Shown here piece by piece: positions 51,401 through 61,573 of a stretch of DNA of 64,000 nucleotides. Within the stretch, counting starts at the first letter, position 1, and each line of letters opens with the position of its first letter. A model generated the notes under the pieces. It was not told the origin of the DNA. It made no database searches and saw only the letters and a program-made list of their open reading frames with translations. This DNA comes from Leishmania donovani (lineage: Eukaryota; Euglenozoa; Kinetoplastea; Trypanosomatida; Trypanosomatidae): assembly GCF_000227135.1 (NCBI RefSeq), contig NC_018263.1:1765367-1829366 (forward strand), given 5' to 3'. The position numbers and the translations under genes were made by a program.

Positions 51401-52197
51401 TGGGCATGTTGCCAAAGTCACCTCCACGGGTGATGGCGCATGTGGTGGAGGCATACGCGCTCGCTGGCCGCGGCGACGACACGGAGCTGTTCACCCTCGT
51501 CGCGGATCGCACTGTAGCCATGCGCCACGAAATGGCATCCGTCACCATTGCCAGCGTCCTCGCCTCCTTTGCAAAGGCAGGTGTGCGCAACGACAGACTC
51601 TTCATCGAGGTCATTCCCCGGGTTCGCCACGTCGCGACCTACGGGACCCCGCGCGATGTGGTGAACGTCGTGAGCGCTTACGCTGCGGTGAATCTGTGGC
51701 ACTACAAACTGTTCGCTCGCCTCGCCGATCGCGCGATTCAGTTGCGCGCCGACTTCCGCACCCCAGAGGTGGTGGCACTACTCAAGGCGTACGCGACAGT
51801 TCAGATGCGCTACGATCGTCTCTTCACGGAGTTCGCGCCGCGCATTCAGACGCTCGTCCACCTGCTCTCGCCGGCAGACCTGGCCTCCATCGTGTCCAGC
51901 TACGCGCAGCTCGACATACGCTGCCCGCCAGTGTGGAAGGCGACCGCGGCCCAAGCCGTCATGGTCACCCGCAGCTTCAGCCTCGAAGACGCGAAGACTC
52001 TTCTCGAAGCCTACGCGTCGCAGTCGTTCTTTAATCAAGAGTGCGTCAGCGCCCTAACGGAGCGCTTCCCTGAGCTGGCTAGCATTTCGTGGGGCTCGGC
52101 CGAGACCGTTGCAGAAGGTAACGAGCGTTCTAGCAGCGGCTCTGACGGATCCGAGAGTGAGCACTGTGGTCAAAACAAAAGCTCGCAGGGCGTGTAA
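48475..52197 (+). CDS. Mitochondrial helical-repeat (OPR/HPR-like) protein, putative RNA binding
   Basis: The 1240-residue protein starts MWLNAARRCVRSY, Arg-rich and without acidic residues for the first ~15 positions, followed by more basic residues: a likely mitochondrial presequence. The C-terminal third (about 840-1190) contains repeats of roughly 36-38 residues with a pattern such as VVALLKAYATVQMRYDRLF and VVNVVSAYAAVNLWHYKLF, i.e. helix pairs ending in a D/K-x-LF. This resembles octotricopeptide or heptatricopeptide repeat proteins, which bind organellar RNA. In kinetoplastids such proteins act in mitochondrial RNA processing, editing or translation. The precise role is unknown; RNA binding is inferred from repeat type. 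No catalytic domain is seen. An upstream in-frame ATG (48283) was rejected. Confidence 0.75.
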   Translation: MWLNAARRCVRSYPGDATAQLTHVSSAARKQPRAAAFILPAGTARCYATGPAGTDNLAGVSPASAAKVKADSSPVSSKTKSSRFVRTCGNAAPPATSSAEPNGGAIPQGEADARWSALHVNLSAPPGLTSAASVAAYLQRLQSLLRHGRHSFMRACAVHELGKILLPSVKGIDGATVLLLLQTLRMADADEAMPLVQDATTWMGLHGFHLTPPQMTTAIELLLHFDRSVARELAVALVQRTPRSTLCSFSTARVVPILTAMLPTLTYGRNSNLALQSIAQLEQARENNVIAAEGLRDGCLSDEFLSVSSGCLTQLLRALWAFRRANQGLYSTVAATEWRSLEEAACRILATPEKCAEVSLAELINVMTDLTQWRKQRNGSGSAETAVNNARGQLFAALLLRLEAITERLRRCSPEPSERGFILPEPLTMSDISVAWSHCLAHAKTRSPSHDLPSLADSGDGADAACAFGTSLQALQAALWGVVAARCSAESQSIDAVQLAAFMCSELVVSWMTHAHQARDEALAQAVGDDTSAVLPDLASLIPEATLQGVVDGISAQLLADSITWTPQMVRQAVTLLGNSRDPAHRARALELARKWYRQLQSRAQEGERLQPIELLAFFVPTLLQEEKKGVAQAVRASLSRWSVAEVLYFFTEIAMHGGRAGGVESMTVLRDSGKLLGVYAAKASAPQLVGLVECYGLAQVRSDDFCEAVASRVSELLRATVADASREKTYLSAAPPTTASESQANSFAAGEEQAMQTEPAAANSTRPGAITSPGVTISQLARLLRSLALMETRQVSPFIDAVHIITRAADADQGTAEQITQLIAAYAKMLIWCYPVLRALAERLLRMDKSEVTLSHLVTAQLALLRMDVTLPSFTARFYEELSKMHKPAAGQSRVSAAGCASLHDMVVQLSILARLRGHPSETPLDDAVAEVLIERIVAHSDHLKVDEVAEVLLSLSRLGKGNSAAFGSLNVRTLGMLPKSPPRVMAHVVEAYALAGRGDDTELFTLVADRTVAMRHEMASVTIASVLASFAKAGVRNDRLFIEVIPRVRHVATYGTPRDVVNVVSAYAAVNLWHYKLFARLADRAIQLRADFRTPEVVALLKAYATVQMRYDRLFTEFAPRIQTLVHLLSPADLASIVSSYAQLDIRCPPVWKATAAQAVMVTRSFSLEDAKTLLEAYASQSFFNQECVSALTERFPELASISWGSAETVAEGNERSSSGSDGSESEHCGQNKSSQGV

Positions 52198-52370
52198 GGC
52201 AGATTAATGCAGAGTTCCGGTGTCGGGACAGTAGCCTCATGGGATGTGACGAGTGCTGTCTGCGAGAGCAACCTCGAGGAAACGAAGAACAAATCTGCGA
52301 TCGATCCGCACTGCCGGCGACCCGGCAGCGGACCTTCTGTGTGCCTCTTTGTTCTCCCTTTTCCTCATGG
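52198..52370. other. Start of the 3 kb intergenic region after the repeat protein
   Basis: GC-balanced 3' UTR-like sequence directly following the stop codon. Confidence 0.5.
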
Positions 52371-52635
52371 CAGCGGCGCATACCTCAATGCGTGTTTTTA
52401 CACGGTTCAGCGCCTCATTTTTTCTGGGGAGGAACCCGGGCCAGTACCCTCCCCGCCCCCCGCCCCCCACCTATTATGTACCTTCTGCCGAATTCCGAGT
52501 CACATGTCGTGGTGGCAGGGTCCAGCACCTACGACGTGGGGAAGCCAGAGCGACGCATCGCTACTGATGTCGGCGTTGAGGTCGTGGACGGCGTGGCGTC
52601 GGATCGAGTCTCGGCAGTAGGCACGCACAAACAAA
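52371..52635 (+). mobile_element. Diverged, truncated SIDER2-like element
   Basis: Begins CAGCGGCGCATACCTCAATG, matching the 5' end of the SIDER2-like copies with substitutions. It keeps the GTCGTGGTGGCAGGGTC and GCATCGCT...ATGTCG segments in the same order. Homology fades after about 52635, so it is an old or 3'-truncated copy. Confidence 0.65.
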
Positions 52636-53021
52636 ACCACCCACATGAAGGTTATGGCTGTGCTTTGCACGGACCGCATCGCGCCCACTTGCGTGGTACC
52701 GCTTTTGCAGGGCTTTCTCTGGCCATTGTTTGGGTTGTCCTTGTTGGGGGAGGGGGTTTCGCGCGTCTTCAGTGCGTTGCGCGCACGTTGTTTCTTTGTG
52801 TCGTTCTCGTAAACGTTTTCGTGCGTGAAAAGAAAAACGACGAAATGCCGCAAAGGGCAGAACGCGTGGCCAGATGTGATGAAGCGGTGAAGAATGCACC
52901 ATAAGTATGCACACGGAGAAAAAGAAGGAAAGCCGACTATACACGCAATTCTGTTCGAGCCCAGCACTGCGAATGGGACGTCCTTGCGTATTCCCTCTCG
53001 GCGGTGCTCTTGTGTGTGTGG

Positions 53022-53044
53022 TGGGGGGGGTGGGGTGGGGGGGG
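53022..53044 (+). promoter_or_regulatory. G-quadruplex motif
   Basis: G8-T-G4-T-G8 on the + strand, able to form a quadruplex in DNA or in the sense transcript. Function is unknown. Confidence 0.6.
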
Positions 53045-55048
53045 TGGCGAGCGAGAGCGGAGACGCTAAACTTGCGTGAGCTCTTTTTCACGGCTCGATC
53101 ATCCGGCACACAACTATCCTGGGCAGCCCTCCTTCCTTTCTCTCACAGAGTCGCACTCGAGCGCTGAAATGCGCTGATTTTGCGTACAAGTGCGACACGG
53201 ATAGAACTTGTGCTCAGCCTTGGTTACTTCGTTCTCCTCCCACCCCCCTCGTCGCCCTCCGTCTATCCTTCGTATGTTTTGGTTTGCCCTACATCACGGT
53301 TTTAGTCGGAACCTCTTTGCTTGTCCGCCCCTTCCGCTTCATCCTCGGTGTGTTTGATGCTGTCTCTCATGGTGGCATTCTGTTTCAGCGCGCGCCGCTT
53401 TAGTACTTGTTTCGGTGCTCGTGGCCTCGACGTCACAACACACAACTGCGCGCACGCACGTCTGAAGGGGGAGAGGCAGCAGTTTTCACGCCCAATGGTG
53501 CGTGCCGCAGTAGCGCAGTGAAGACTCCCTAATCCCGGAAGCGCATTTCGAAATTCGGACGTCGCGGCGAGAGAGGAGGGAGCCGCAGCACATCACTTTT
53601 GTTTCTTAGTGGGTGAGTGGCACGCCACCCAAAACGCCACGGTTTGACCCCTTCTCCTTTTCTTTTCGTAGCGTTTTCACTTTCCTCTCGTGTGATTGAT
53701 GAGCCTCGGTGTCCTCGCATCCACGCTCTTCACGAACTCGCGTATCATGCTTTACCAGCCTGAAAATAGGTTTCCATGGCGGCTCTCGTGCCGGTTCTCT
53801 CCAGCCTGACGAGGAAAGCAGGGATTTCTTGTGGGCTTTCCGCATCTGAGGCGGGCGTGAACGTGCCAAGCGTTTCTGTCGCTACGGAGTAAGCTGGCCG
53901 CAGAGCGGTGTGGCAAGCGAGCGGAGAGGGCTCATCGAAGCAATGGTGGTCGTGATCGTGGCGGTCGTGGTGGTGTGTGTGAGGGGGGGGTGGAGGGTTG
54001 GGCGGAAATAGGAGGGGGCGGGCAAACTGATGGAGCCTCTGATTTATCAGGCAGCCACTGATGTTTCGAGAATGAAACAAGCAGAGACGCGCTGCTTCCA
54101 GATAAAAACGAACAAAAAAAACACAAGGCACGCCACACAGTGTTACACCAAGCCGAACTTACCATTCAGCAGCGCCGTTTCTCGCAACACTGCTTAGCGG
54201 TAACCGGCGGAGGGGTTGCTGATGAAGGGACCTCAAGCTTGCTGGTCACACAAGTTCGCTCTGGAATAAATGCCCTTGCTATTGTGCGTGGGAGACTCTG
54301 CACGGTTGAGTCGTTTGACGAGTGGCATCTGCAAGAGAGACATCAGCAACCACAAGCAGGTTGTCTTACATCTGGCCGTAATGCGCTGCAGGGAGCACTT
54401 GTTTCTCGTGGCAGGGCCTCGCCCTGGGCCTGCTTTGCGAAGCAGTGGCGCGCATCCTCAGAAAACACGCACGAGGCACTGCAGTTTCTACTGCGCTGCC
54501 CATGTACAATAAGATTGAAGGGCGCGGAGTGGAAAGTAGTAACGAAAATAACAACCACGAACTCGATAGCCGGGAGCATCACAGAGGGGCTTCAAGGATA
54601 TCGCGCCTCCGCCTCCGCTCCCCCCCCCTCCAGCGGAGAAGGTTTGAATGCGTCTGCCTGCGCCTTTGTGGCTCTTCTGTCACGCATAGCGACTGCTTCG
54701 AGAATGGCCTGTCGTTCCCTCTTCGACTAAGCCGATTTTGTTCTTCTTGGTATGCTCTGCTGTAGAAAAAGAAATAAAAAGCCATGAGCTGGAAGCCACG
54801 CCCGAACTAATAATGCAGAGCTGTACTGTACAGGCATAGACTCAATTCGCTCGCTATCTTTTGTTTTCTGTAGGTGTGTGTGTGTATAGACGCCACTCTG
54901 CATGCGCAGATGAAGTTCATAGACAATGAGGATGCAGGAAGAACCCGTTTGAATTAACATGGGAACTGCACTAGTGCCGCGTCTCCTAGACAGCGATATC
55001 TCTGAAAACGAACTCAATGAACACACAGAAAAGGAAGGCCGAGAGTAC

Positions 55049-55114
55049 TCGTTTTCACTTCCTTTTCCCATCCTTCTTGTGCTCTCACCTGCTACGTTAC
55101 CACCACACGTTGAG
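55049..55114 (+). promoter_or_regulatory. Predicted trans-splice acceptor, ITPase gene
   Basis: A T/C-rich tract is followed by AG at 55113-55114. No ATG occurs between it and 55168. Confidence 0.45.
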
Positions 55115-55167
55115 AGACGAAAAGCATCACACACGTACAGGCACTTGCTCACTTACCCGTAGAGGTC

Positions 55168-55860
55168 ATGTCTACCTATGGAAAAGTGTACCTTGTCTCG
55201 GGCAACAATGGGAAGTTGGCTGAGGTGCAGTCCTACCTTGCTCACGCGAAGATCGTCGCAGAGGCGGTGAAGTTTGACCTGCCGGAGACGCAGAACTCGT
55301 CGGCGGAGAAGATTAGCTGGGATAAGGCGGTGGAGGCATACCGAGTTGTAAACAAGATGCCGGTCGGTAAACCGCTGCGCCACGGCGGCACACCAGTGCT
55401 TGTGGACGACACCTCGCTCGAATTCGACGCTCTCTGCGGGTTGCCCGGCCCCTACATCAAATGGTTCCTTGATCGGTTGGGGGTGGAAGGTCTTTTGAAG
55501 ATGGTCAAGGGCTTCGCAGCACCCTTGGAGGAGGACTCGGGGGCAGCGGCGCCCGCCCACCGTGGTGCCAACGCCGTGTGTATCCTCTCCCTCTGTCACG
55601 GCGTTGACGAGGCTACCGGCCAACCGTTGGTGGAACAGTTCCGCGGCGTGTGCCGCGGTGCGCTGCCTCCCGTCCCTCGAGGCGGTGTGGGCTTTGGCTG
55701 GGACTCGATCTTTGCGCCTGAGGCACAGACACCGGCGTACGCAAAGACCTTTGCGGAGATGTCCGCGGAGGAGAAGAACACGCTGTCTCACCGCGCCAAG
55801 GCGCTCAAGATGCTCACGGAATATCTCAAGACCCACGCGCTGGAGCTCCGAGGGACGTAG
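55168..55860 (+). CDS. ITPA: Inosine triphosphate pyrophosphatase (ITPase, HAM1 family)
   Basis: The 230-residue protein is a house-cleaning NTPase that hydrolyses ITP, dITP and XTP to monophosphates, keeping deaminated purines out of nucleic acids. Visible family motifs are SGNNGK at residues 11-16 (substrate phosphate binding), VDDTSLEF with Asp80/81 (metal and catalysis), GLPGPYIKWF at 91-100, FGWDSIF and the C-terminal SHRAKAL motif. It is longer than the usual ~190 residues because of a Gly/Ala-rich insertion at about 120-135 and extra residues before the second motif. There is no targeting signal, so a cytosolic location is likely. Confidence 0.95.
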   Translation: MSTYGKVYLVSGNNGKLAEVQSYLAHAKIVAEAVKFDLPETQNSSAEKISWDKAVEAYRVVNKMPVGKPLRHGGTPVLVDDTSLEFDALCGLPGPYIKWFLDRLGVEGLLKMVKGFAAPLEEDSGAAAPAHRGANAVCILSLCHGVDEATGQPLVEQFRGVCRGALPPVPRGGVGFGWDSIFAPEAQTPAYAKTFAEMSAEEKNTLSHRAKALKMLTEYLKTHALELRGT

Positions 55861-58462
55861 CTGCTTGCATGACCGCACACACAAATGGAAACGCCCCACC
55901 AAATCCCCCTGAACGAATTTTTTTTTCTCGCATGCACTGATTGTGTGACTGGGGCTTTTCTCATGGAAATCGTGGCGATACCCCGTTCTTCACGCCTGCA
56001 CTGAAGCCAACTATTCGTGCTGTAGAGCCTTTGCCGGTGCCAGCAGCCACAGAGAGGCGCACGGCGATGCTTCGTGCTCGTCCCAAGCGGGACATGCGAG
56101 GGGGCGTTGCTCTCGTGCTTTGAGCAGAAGTGGCCCTAAGAGCATGTGTGCACGGCGACCATCCCTCTCTCTAACGGTCGTCTCTGCTGCTAATCGACTT
56201 CTCTACCGTTCTCTCCCTTAGGCATCCCTGATGGATGGTTCATGGTTCACCGTGGACTGGATGTCTCGGGGTACCCAAACGACAGCATGGTGCCCGTGCA
56301 GTTTTCAACACGCTTTTGACAGCGTTCTCTGCTTTCATTCTCCTCTCTCGCTCTTTTCCCTTTCTACCCATTCGTTTCTTCGCGGCACGCGTGTTACTCT
56401 TGCAGGCCTGACCTCTTGTTTGCGTGCCTGCTCTCTCTATTCTTTCTTACCGTCACACAGCCGTCTTGCCACTGTGCTATTCTGACGCGTCCGACCAGGC
56501 GCCTCGCCCTGTCTCCCTCTTCATCACTGTCCGCGTGACCACCATTTTCGTAGCTGCGCATTGCGTGATTTTTTTTTCTCCGCACGTTATCGCTTGCGTT
56601 TCGACTTCCTGTGCCCCACACCATCTTCAGAATCGAGGCGCTGTCAGAGACCATGCACACCAGTGCGCATGCTTGACACCGGTGTTTCTTTGGTGAGTTG
56701 ACAGGAACGCGAACGGGTCTGCGCCACACCCAGAGGGACAAAGTCCGGCGCACATCCTCGCGCAATGTGCTCTCGTCCTCTTTTGCTTGGTGTTTTATCC
56801 TCCTTTTCTTCGAACGCGAATCGGTCGCCACCCCTCCTGCCACTGCTGCCGAAGCGCTCCCCTCACAGCAGCGAGAAGAATGCGACAAGGAACGCACACA
56901 CATCGCTCGAAACGTCTAGCTCGCATCTGCGTGGGCCTCTTCGTCACAACCGGTGTAGTAGAGCCACGACGAAGGAGAAAGTGGGCCCCTTGTTCCTTAC
57001 ATCAATCGTTTTTTTCATACCCCATCGGCAGCTCCGCGTTCTCTTTTCTGCCTTCGATCCACGAACCCTACACAGCATTCCCCACCCGCCCCGCTCGCCT
57101 GCACCTTGCACGATAAGCTAAGCATTTTCGAGTACTGCGTTCTGTGTCTGTGGCTTTGCTGCACTTTAAAGGACATCAATAAACACGCAAAACGATGTCT
57201 GTGTTCTTCCGCTGCTCCTCGGCCTCTGTCGTCCCATCTCTCTGTGTTCGTTCCCGCGCCCCTCCTCCCCTTTCCCCCACTAGCCACCCCCCCTCCTCTT
57301 GGCCGCTGCTCGGCCATGCGTTGCCACACGCTGCACTCATAGCTTGACGTTGCTGGTCTATCCCTCATCAGGCGATGCGCTGGTGGCCCAGAAAGAAGCC
57401 GCGTAGACGACTATGTCGGCGACGCTGCTCACTCTCTGTCCCTGTTTTCGATTACGGGCCACTATGATGGTGGCGATAGTACGAGTAGTCGCCGTTCCCC
57501 TACCCTGAAGTGCAGCACGGCTACATAACGACCCAAACAACGGACACGCGTTTGGCGAGAGGGTCAGAAAAAGACGGCAAAGAAAAGAAGCGAAACGGAA
57601 GGGAGCCGCTGAAAAAAAAAAGAGAAGGATGTCCTCGTACCCGTGCTGGGCATGCTGTATGTGTCGCACCGCGCCCTCTACACAATTGTAGGTCTACCGC
57701 TCTCACTCCTCCTGTGATGTGCTCTCGTCTTCTGCCATCTCCTCTAGGCGACTCTACGGGGCCGCCGTCGATGGCGCTGCGATCTTCTTTGTTGTCGCCC
57801 TACCGCGAACAAAGCCTCGACCTCTGTGCGCGACGCTCGTGTTTCTGCTTCATTCTTCTTCCGTGGTCCAAGTCTCTGTGCACATGCGGGGCTGCTTCTC
57901 GGGTTCGCTTCATGCTGTTTGTGCATGCAGGGTGTATGAGTCTTCATGGCTTTCTACTGCTCGAAGGCCGAAAAGCACGTGAGTAGACGCCGAAACAACT
58001 GGCCGCAGTGGTGTGCTCGCCCGCTGTCCACCACGTAGATGCAGTAAATCAGGGTGCAGGGCGCAGAAGTGATGTTTCGACCGCAAAGGCGGCTCCGCAA
58101 CGCTTCGCCTCGCCTTCTTCGCCTCCTCTATCGGCCGTGTACTTCCCTGCAGCTGCAAGCGGCATCAGCGTACACTGGCGTTCACGTCTCTCTCTAGCGC
58201 GCTCTCTCTTCTGCCTGTGTCTTCATGTCCGCTGCCGATGGTGCGGCACGCTTCTCACGCAATCACGTCCATCTCTCCCTTCTTTTTTTTTTGGGGGGGG
58301 GGGGGCCTGTGCCACACATCCGCATGGGCCAGACCTATTCACTAGACATCTGGAGCGCGTGCGTGACGTTCACCTTTCTCTCAGCTCACAGTGGCGTTAC
58401 CGTTTTTTTCTTTTACCCTTTCGACTTTTCTACTGTCAGCTCCCCCGTTCTGCTTTTACCCC
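55861..58462. other. Intergenic region before the esterase gene, no gene seen
   Basis: T/C-rich DNA, with a T-run followed by a G-run at about 58281-58307. No coding signal. Confidence 0.5.
58402..58439 (+). promoter_or_regulatory. Predicted trans-splice acceptor, esterase gene
   Basis: A strong T/C tract ends in CTGTCAG (AG 58438-58439). The start ATG follows 23 bases later with no other ATG between. Confidence 0.65.
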
Positions 58463-60220
58463 ATGCCGGAAGGGGAGGTCGTCTTCGACGATGCCTCCGT
58501 GGCGTCCTCTGAGAAAACACCATTAAACAAGGACATGCTCGACGCACCGCCTCGGAAAGACACTCGGTTGCGCGCAAAATGGCTGAGATGCGTCACGGTG
58601 GCCGGCGTCCTGCTTCTCATCGCACCGCTCTATCTCTGGAAGAACTTTCACGCGATGCGCGCGGCAGGGGAGGACCCGATTTCCGTGGTCACCCCGCTCA
58701 GCGACAACTTTGACATCCACGAGCTAATCCGCGAGTTGAACGACAACGGTGAGAAGATCTACCTGTCAAGCCTCATATCTAAAGAAGCCGACGGCTGCGC
58801 ACGGGATGTGCCTGGGCTGCCCAGGGGAAAACAGACAGTAGTTACGTTCAAGACCATTGAGAATGCAGAGCGCGAGGCGGTGGTCTACGTGCCGAAGAGC
58901 TACCCCACGCCGGTGGGCGGCACGGCCCCGAAGCCGGTTGCCCTGCTGCTGCTCTTCCATGGTCTAAATGATAACTGCAAGCACTTCATGGACGCCACCG
59001 GCTTTGTGCCCTATGCAGAACTCGACGGCTTCGTGCTTGTGAGTGTCTGTGGGTCTTTGGGGTACCTTGGCACAGGATGGAACGCGGGCATGTGCTGCGG
59101 CTTCCTTGAAGAAAAGCCCAACGACGTGGCGTTCGCAAAGCAGGTCGTGACAGAACTGTCGCAGAGCGTTTGCATTGATAAAACCCGCGTGATGGCCGCC
59201 GGATTCAGCAACGGTGCCATGCTTGCGGAGGTGCTGGCGTGCGATGCGCCCGAAATGTTCCGCGCTGTCGCCTCCGTCAGCGGTGTTGTTGAGATCCGCC
59301 CTGGAAATGATGCTGCGCTTACAGCGTGCACGGCTGCCGTCGAAAAAGCCTCGTCGACCGTGCGCACGAGTGTGCTGATGGTGCACGGTACCGCGGATCT
59401 CTTGGTGCCGTGGGACGGTAACAAGCTCCTTGGATTTCCATCAATCGTGAAGAACCTCGAGGGATGGAGAGAGCGAAACGGGTGTACGGACGAGACGAAC
59501 ACCACCATCTCTACCGATACCTACGTCAACATCATCTACGCCAATTGCAGCGTGGGGAAGCGTGCGGGGTCACTTCCGGCGTCCGATGAGGAGCACGAGG
59601 AGTCGAAGACCTGTTTGGAGGATGATCCCTATTGGGGCTTGAATTCGGTGGCGAATAAGACCGGGGATGCACCGTCTGGTGTAGAGGATGCAGCCCTGGT
59701 TGACAGAGAACGCTGTATCTCACGCACGGAGGCTGAGTATCTCAGCGTCAGGCGGGAGAGCAAGAGGCACGTGACCCGACTCAGGCATGAGTGGCGTTCT
59801 CGCGATCAACGTTGTCAGAAGCGGGACCGCACGAAGGTCGAGCACGCGAAGGCGCACGAGAAGCACGATGATAAGAAGGTCTACCATACAAAGGACAGTA
59901 TCTGGAACCAACACGACGGCACGGATTTCCATCTGCGTCCGCACCTGCATCTGAAGGAAAAACCGTCGCAGGAAGGCCTGCACAGGCACGTTGCTGTGAA
60001 CCACCGTCGGCTGCGCCATCTTCCCTTTGGCGCCGTTCCCAAGGAGAGTTGTGAGGTGCCGGTGCAGCGCGACGGCCCCCTGTGTCTGCAGGACGGCATA
60101 AGTCAGGTGGAGCTTGTGCGCGTGAAAGGCGGCGGTCATAGCTGGCCGCGCGACATTGATTTCTCGACGACGGACTACATCTACAACTTCGGAATTCGTG
60201 TCTTTGGCCGGTACAACTAA
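58463..60220 (+). CDS. Membrane-anchored alpha/beta-hydrolase, PHB depolymerase/LpqC-type esterase
   Basis: The 585-residue protein has a short cytosolic N-terminus, one transmembrane segment at about 42-59 (type II anchor) and an alpha/beta-hydrolase of the LpqC/poly(3-hydroxybutyrate) depolymerase/feruloyl esterase group. Visible elements are the oxyanion HG at 166-167, the nucleophile elbow GFSNG with Ser249, a likely catalytic Asp312 in HGTADLLVP and a likely catalytic His559 in GGGHSWP. Between Asp and His lies a ~160-residue charged insertion (about 370-530), rich in Lys, Arg, His and Glu, that is absent from bacterial relatives. Its substrate is unknown. The catalytic domain should face the lumen or the outside (inference). 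The family is typically bacterial or fungal, so lateral acquisition is possible. Confidence 0.85.
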   Translation: MPEGEVVFDDASVASSEKTPLNKDMLDAPPRKDTRLRAKWLRCVTVAGVLLLIAPLYLWKNFHAMRAAGEDPISVVTPLSDNFDIHELIRELNDNGEKIYLSSLISKEADGCARDVPGLPRGKQTVVTFKTIENAEREAVVYVPKSYPTPVGGTAPKPVALLLLFHGLNDNCKHFMDATGFVPYAELDGFVLVSVCGSLGYLGTGWNAGMCCGFLEEKPNDVAFAKQVVTELSQSVCIDKTRVMAAGFSNGAMLAEVLACDAPEMFRAVASVSGVVEIRPGNDAALTACTAAVEKASSTVRTSVLMVHGTADLLVPWDGNKLLGFPSIVKNLEGWRERNGCTDETNTTISTDTYVNIIYANCSVGKRAGSLPASDEEHEESKTCLEDDPYWGLNSVANKTGDAPSGVEDAALVDRERCISRTEAEYLSVRRESKRHVTRLRHEWRSRDQRCQKRDRTKVEHAKAHEKHDDKKVYHTKDSIWNQHDGTDFHLRPHLHLKEKPSQEGLHRHVAVNHRRLRHLPFGAVPKESCEVPVQRDGPLCLQDGISQVELVRVKGGGHSWPRDIDFSTTDYIYNFGIRVFGRYN

Positions 60221-61573
60221 TGCGTGGTCACGGCCATCGGTACCAGGGCTCGCCCCTCCCCCTTCTCTGTATTTGCTTTCGCCTCTTCTTCTCTTGTCCG
60301 TATGTTCCTTTGGCTTGTCTTCATGTTTTTTTTTCTCTGTATTCGACATGCTGAAGAGGGAACTTCCCTTTTTTTCTTTGTCGTTCGAAGACGTGAAGTG
60401 CGTATGAGTGATGCCCCCTGCTCACTTCACGTTCCTACTCCTGTTCCCGTGTATGCATTCTCACGCCTCTTCCCCCCGCCTTGTCTCCGCGTTGCACGAG
60501 AGCGTAATGGAACGGAGAAGAAAAAATTGAAGGGGGTTCGAGAATGACGGGAGGACACGACGAGCGTTGCACCGACGCGAATGGGAAAAGGCGGACTGCA
60601 GAGACTGGAATACGAATGCGAAGGGCACCCCGCATTTTTTTTCCTCTAACCCCCTCCCTACTCTTTGAGACTCCCCCGTATATTGTAGCGCGTTTCCTTT
60701 TGCTACTTGCTTCACGCGAGTTCACAACGATGCAGCTATCGACACAAGGCATGGTGCTCCTTGTCAGTTCTTGCTCTTCTACGTTGTTTTTTTTGTCTCC
60801 GATATATCTATGCTGATATATTTCTTCTGCCCTCCCCCCTTCTTCATGCTCGTCTGCAACCACTACCACCTCCGGTGCGCCCCTTTTTCGCTGCAATTTT
60901 TTTTCCTGTTTCTATCAACGTGGCTCTTTATGCCATCATTGCTTGACACGTTACAGACTTTTATCGTGGGGCGACAACAAAGAACCAACATGGTCGCTTG
61001 TCTACTGGGGGAAGGAGAAATACGTCCGTGTAATGGGGCACGTGGACAAGTTTAAGCTCGTTTCCCGCGCACTGCTTGGCGTGGCGATGATGCGAAGCAG
61101 GTTAGCTAGGTGTGCGAGCGTTTCTCTTCATGGTCTACACGGAAGCCTTTTTGCTTGGGGTAAGAGCGGATGGCCGCACAACCGAAAGGGCCCCCAAGTG
61201 CCTTGCGCTCTGATATGCACTCCGGCACTCTGTGCAAGTGCCCCATGGGTATCCGCCTCCTCCTCATGGACTTGTGCCGGCGTCGATCTGTCCCTCTCTC
61301 GGGTGCGATTCCTTTCGTTTTTGCCCATTCCTACTTCACCTCACCGGCCAATCCTCTCCTTTTTTGCCGCTCCGCCCTCGCTTCGATGCTCCTTGCCAAA
61401 TCCGAGTTAGTGGCTCATCGCGAAGCGGCACATCCATACAGACAGACGGAGGGGACTCTACTGTTTGCACACGAACCACCACTTCTGCATCGAGACAACT
61501 AGCGACGCGAGCAGGAGTAGCTCAACGCTTTTTCCACCCCCTCCCCTCCGTTCTTAAGAAAGCACATAAGAAG
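60221..61573. other. Intergenic region before MRT4, no gene seen
   Basis: T- and C-rich spacer ending in the MRT4 splice acceptor. Confidence 0.5.
61529..61558 (+). promoter_or_regulatory. Predicted trans-splice acceptor, MRT4
   Basis: A CT-rich tract ends in TTAAG (AG 61557-61558), 15 bases before the ATG. It excludes the longer ORF that starts at 61232. Confidence 0.65.

Larger units (their letters stand above)
52636..55167. other. Intergenic region before the ITPase gene
   Basis: Contains G-rich tracts (53022-53044, about 53981-54030), a T/C-rich splice-like tract near 53650-53672 and two short overlapping ORFs (53699-53809 and 53776-53892) of doubtful status. No longer gene is convincing. 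Confidence 0.5.

Noticed and set aside
52945..52975. Possible tRNA T-arm (GTTCGAGCCC)
   Set aside because: The flanking bases do not form a T-stem and no acceptor or D-arm could be found.
54140..54730. 196-codon ORF before the ITPase gene
   Set aside because: It starts at GTG, has no in-frame ATG until near its end and no domain; treated as intergenic.
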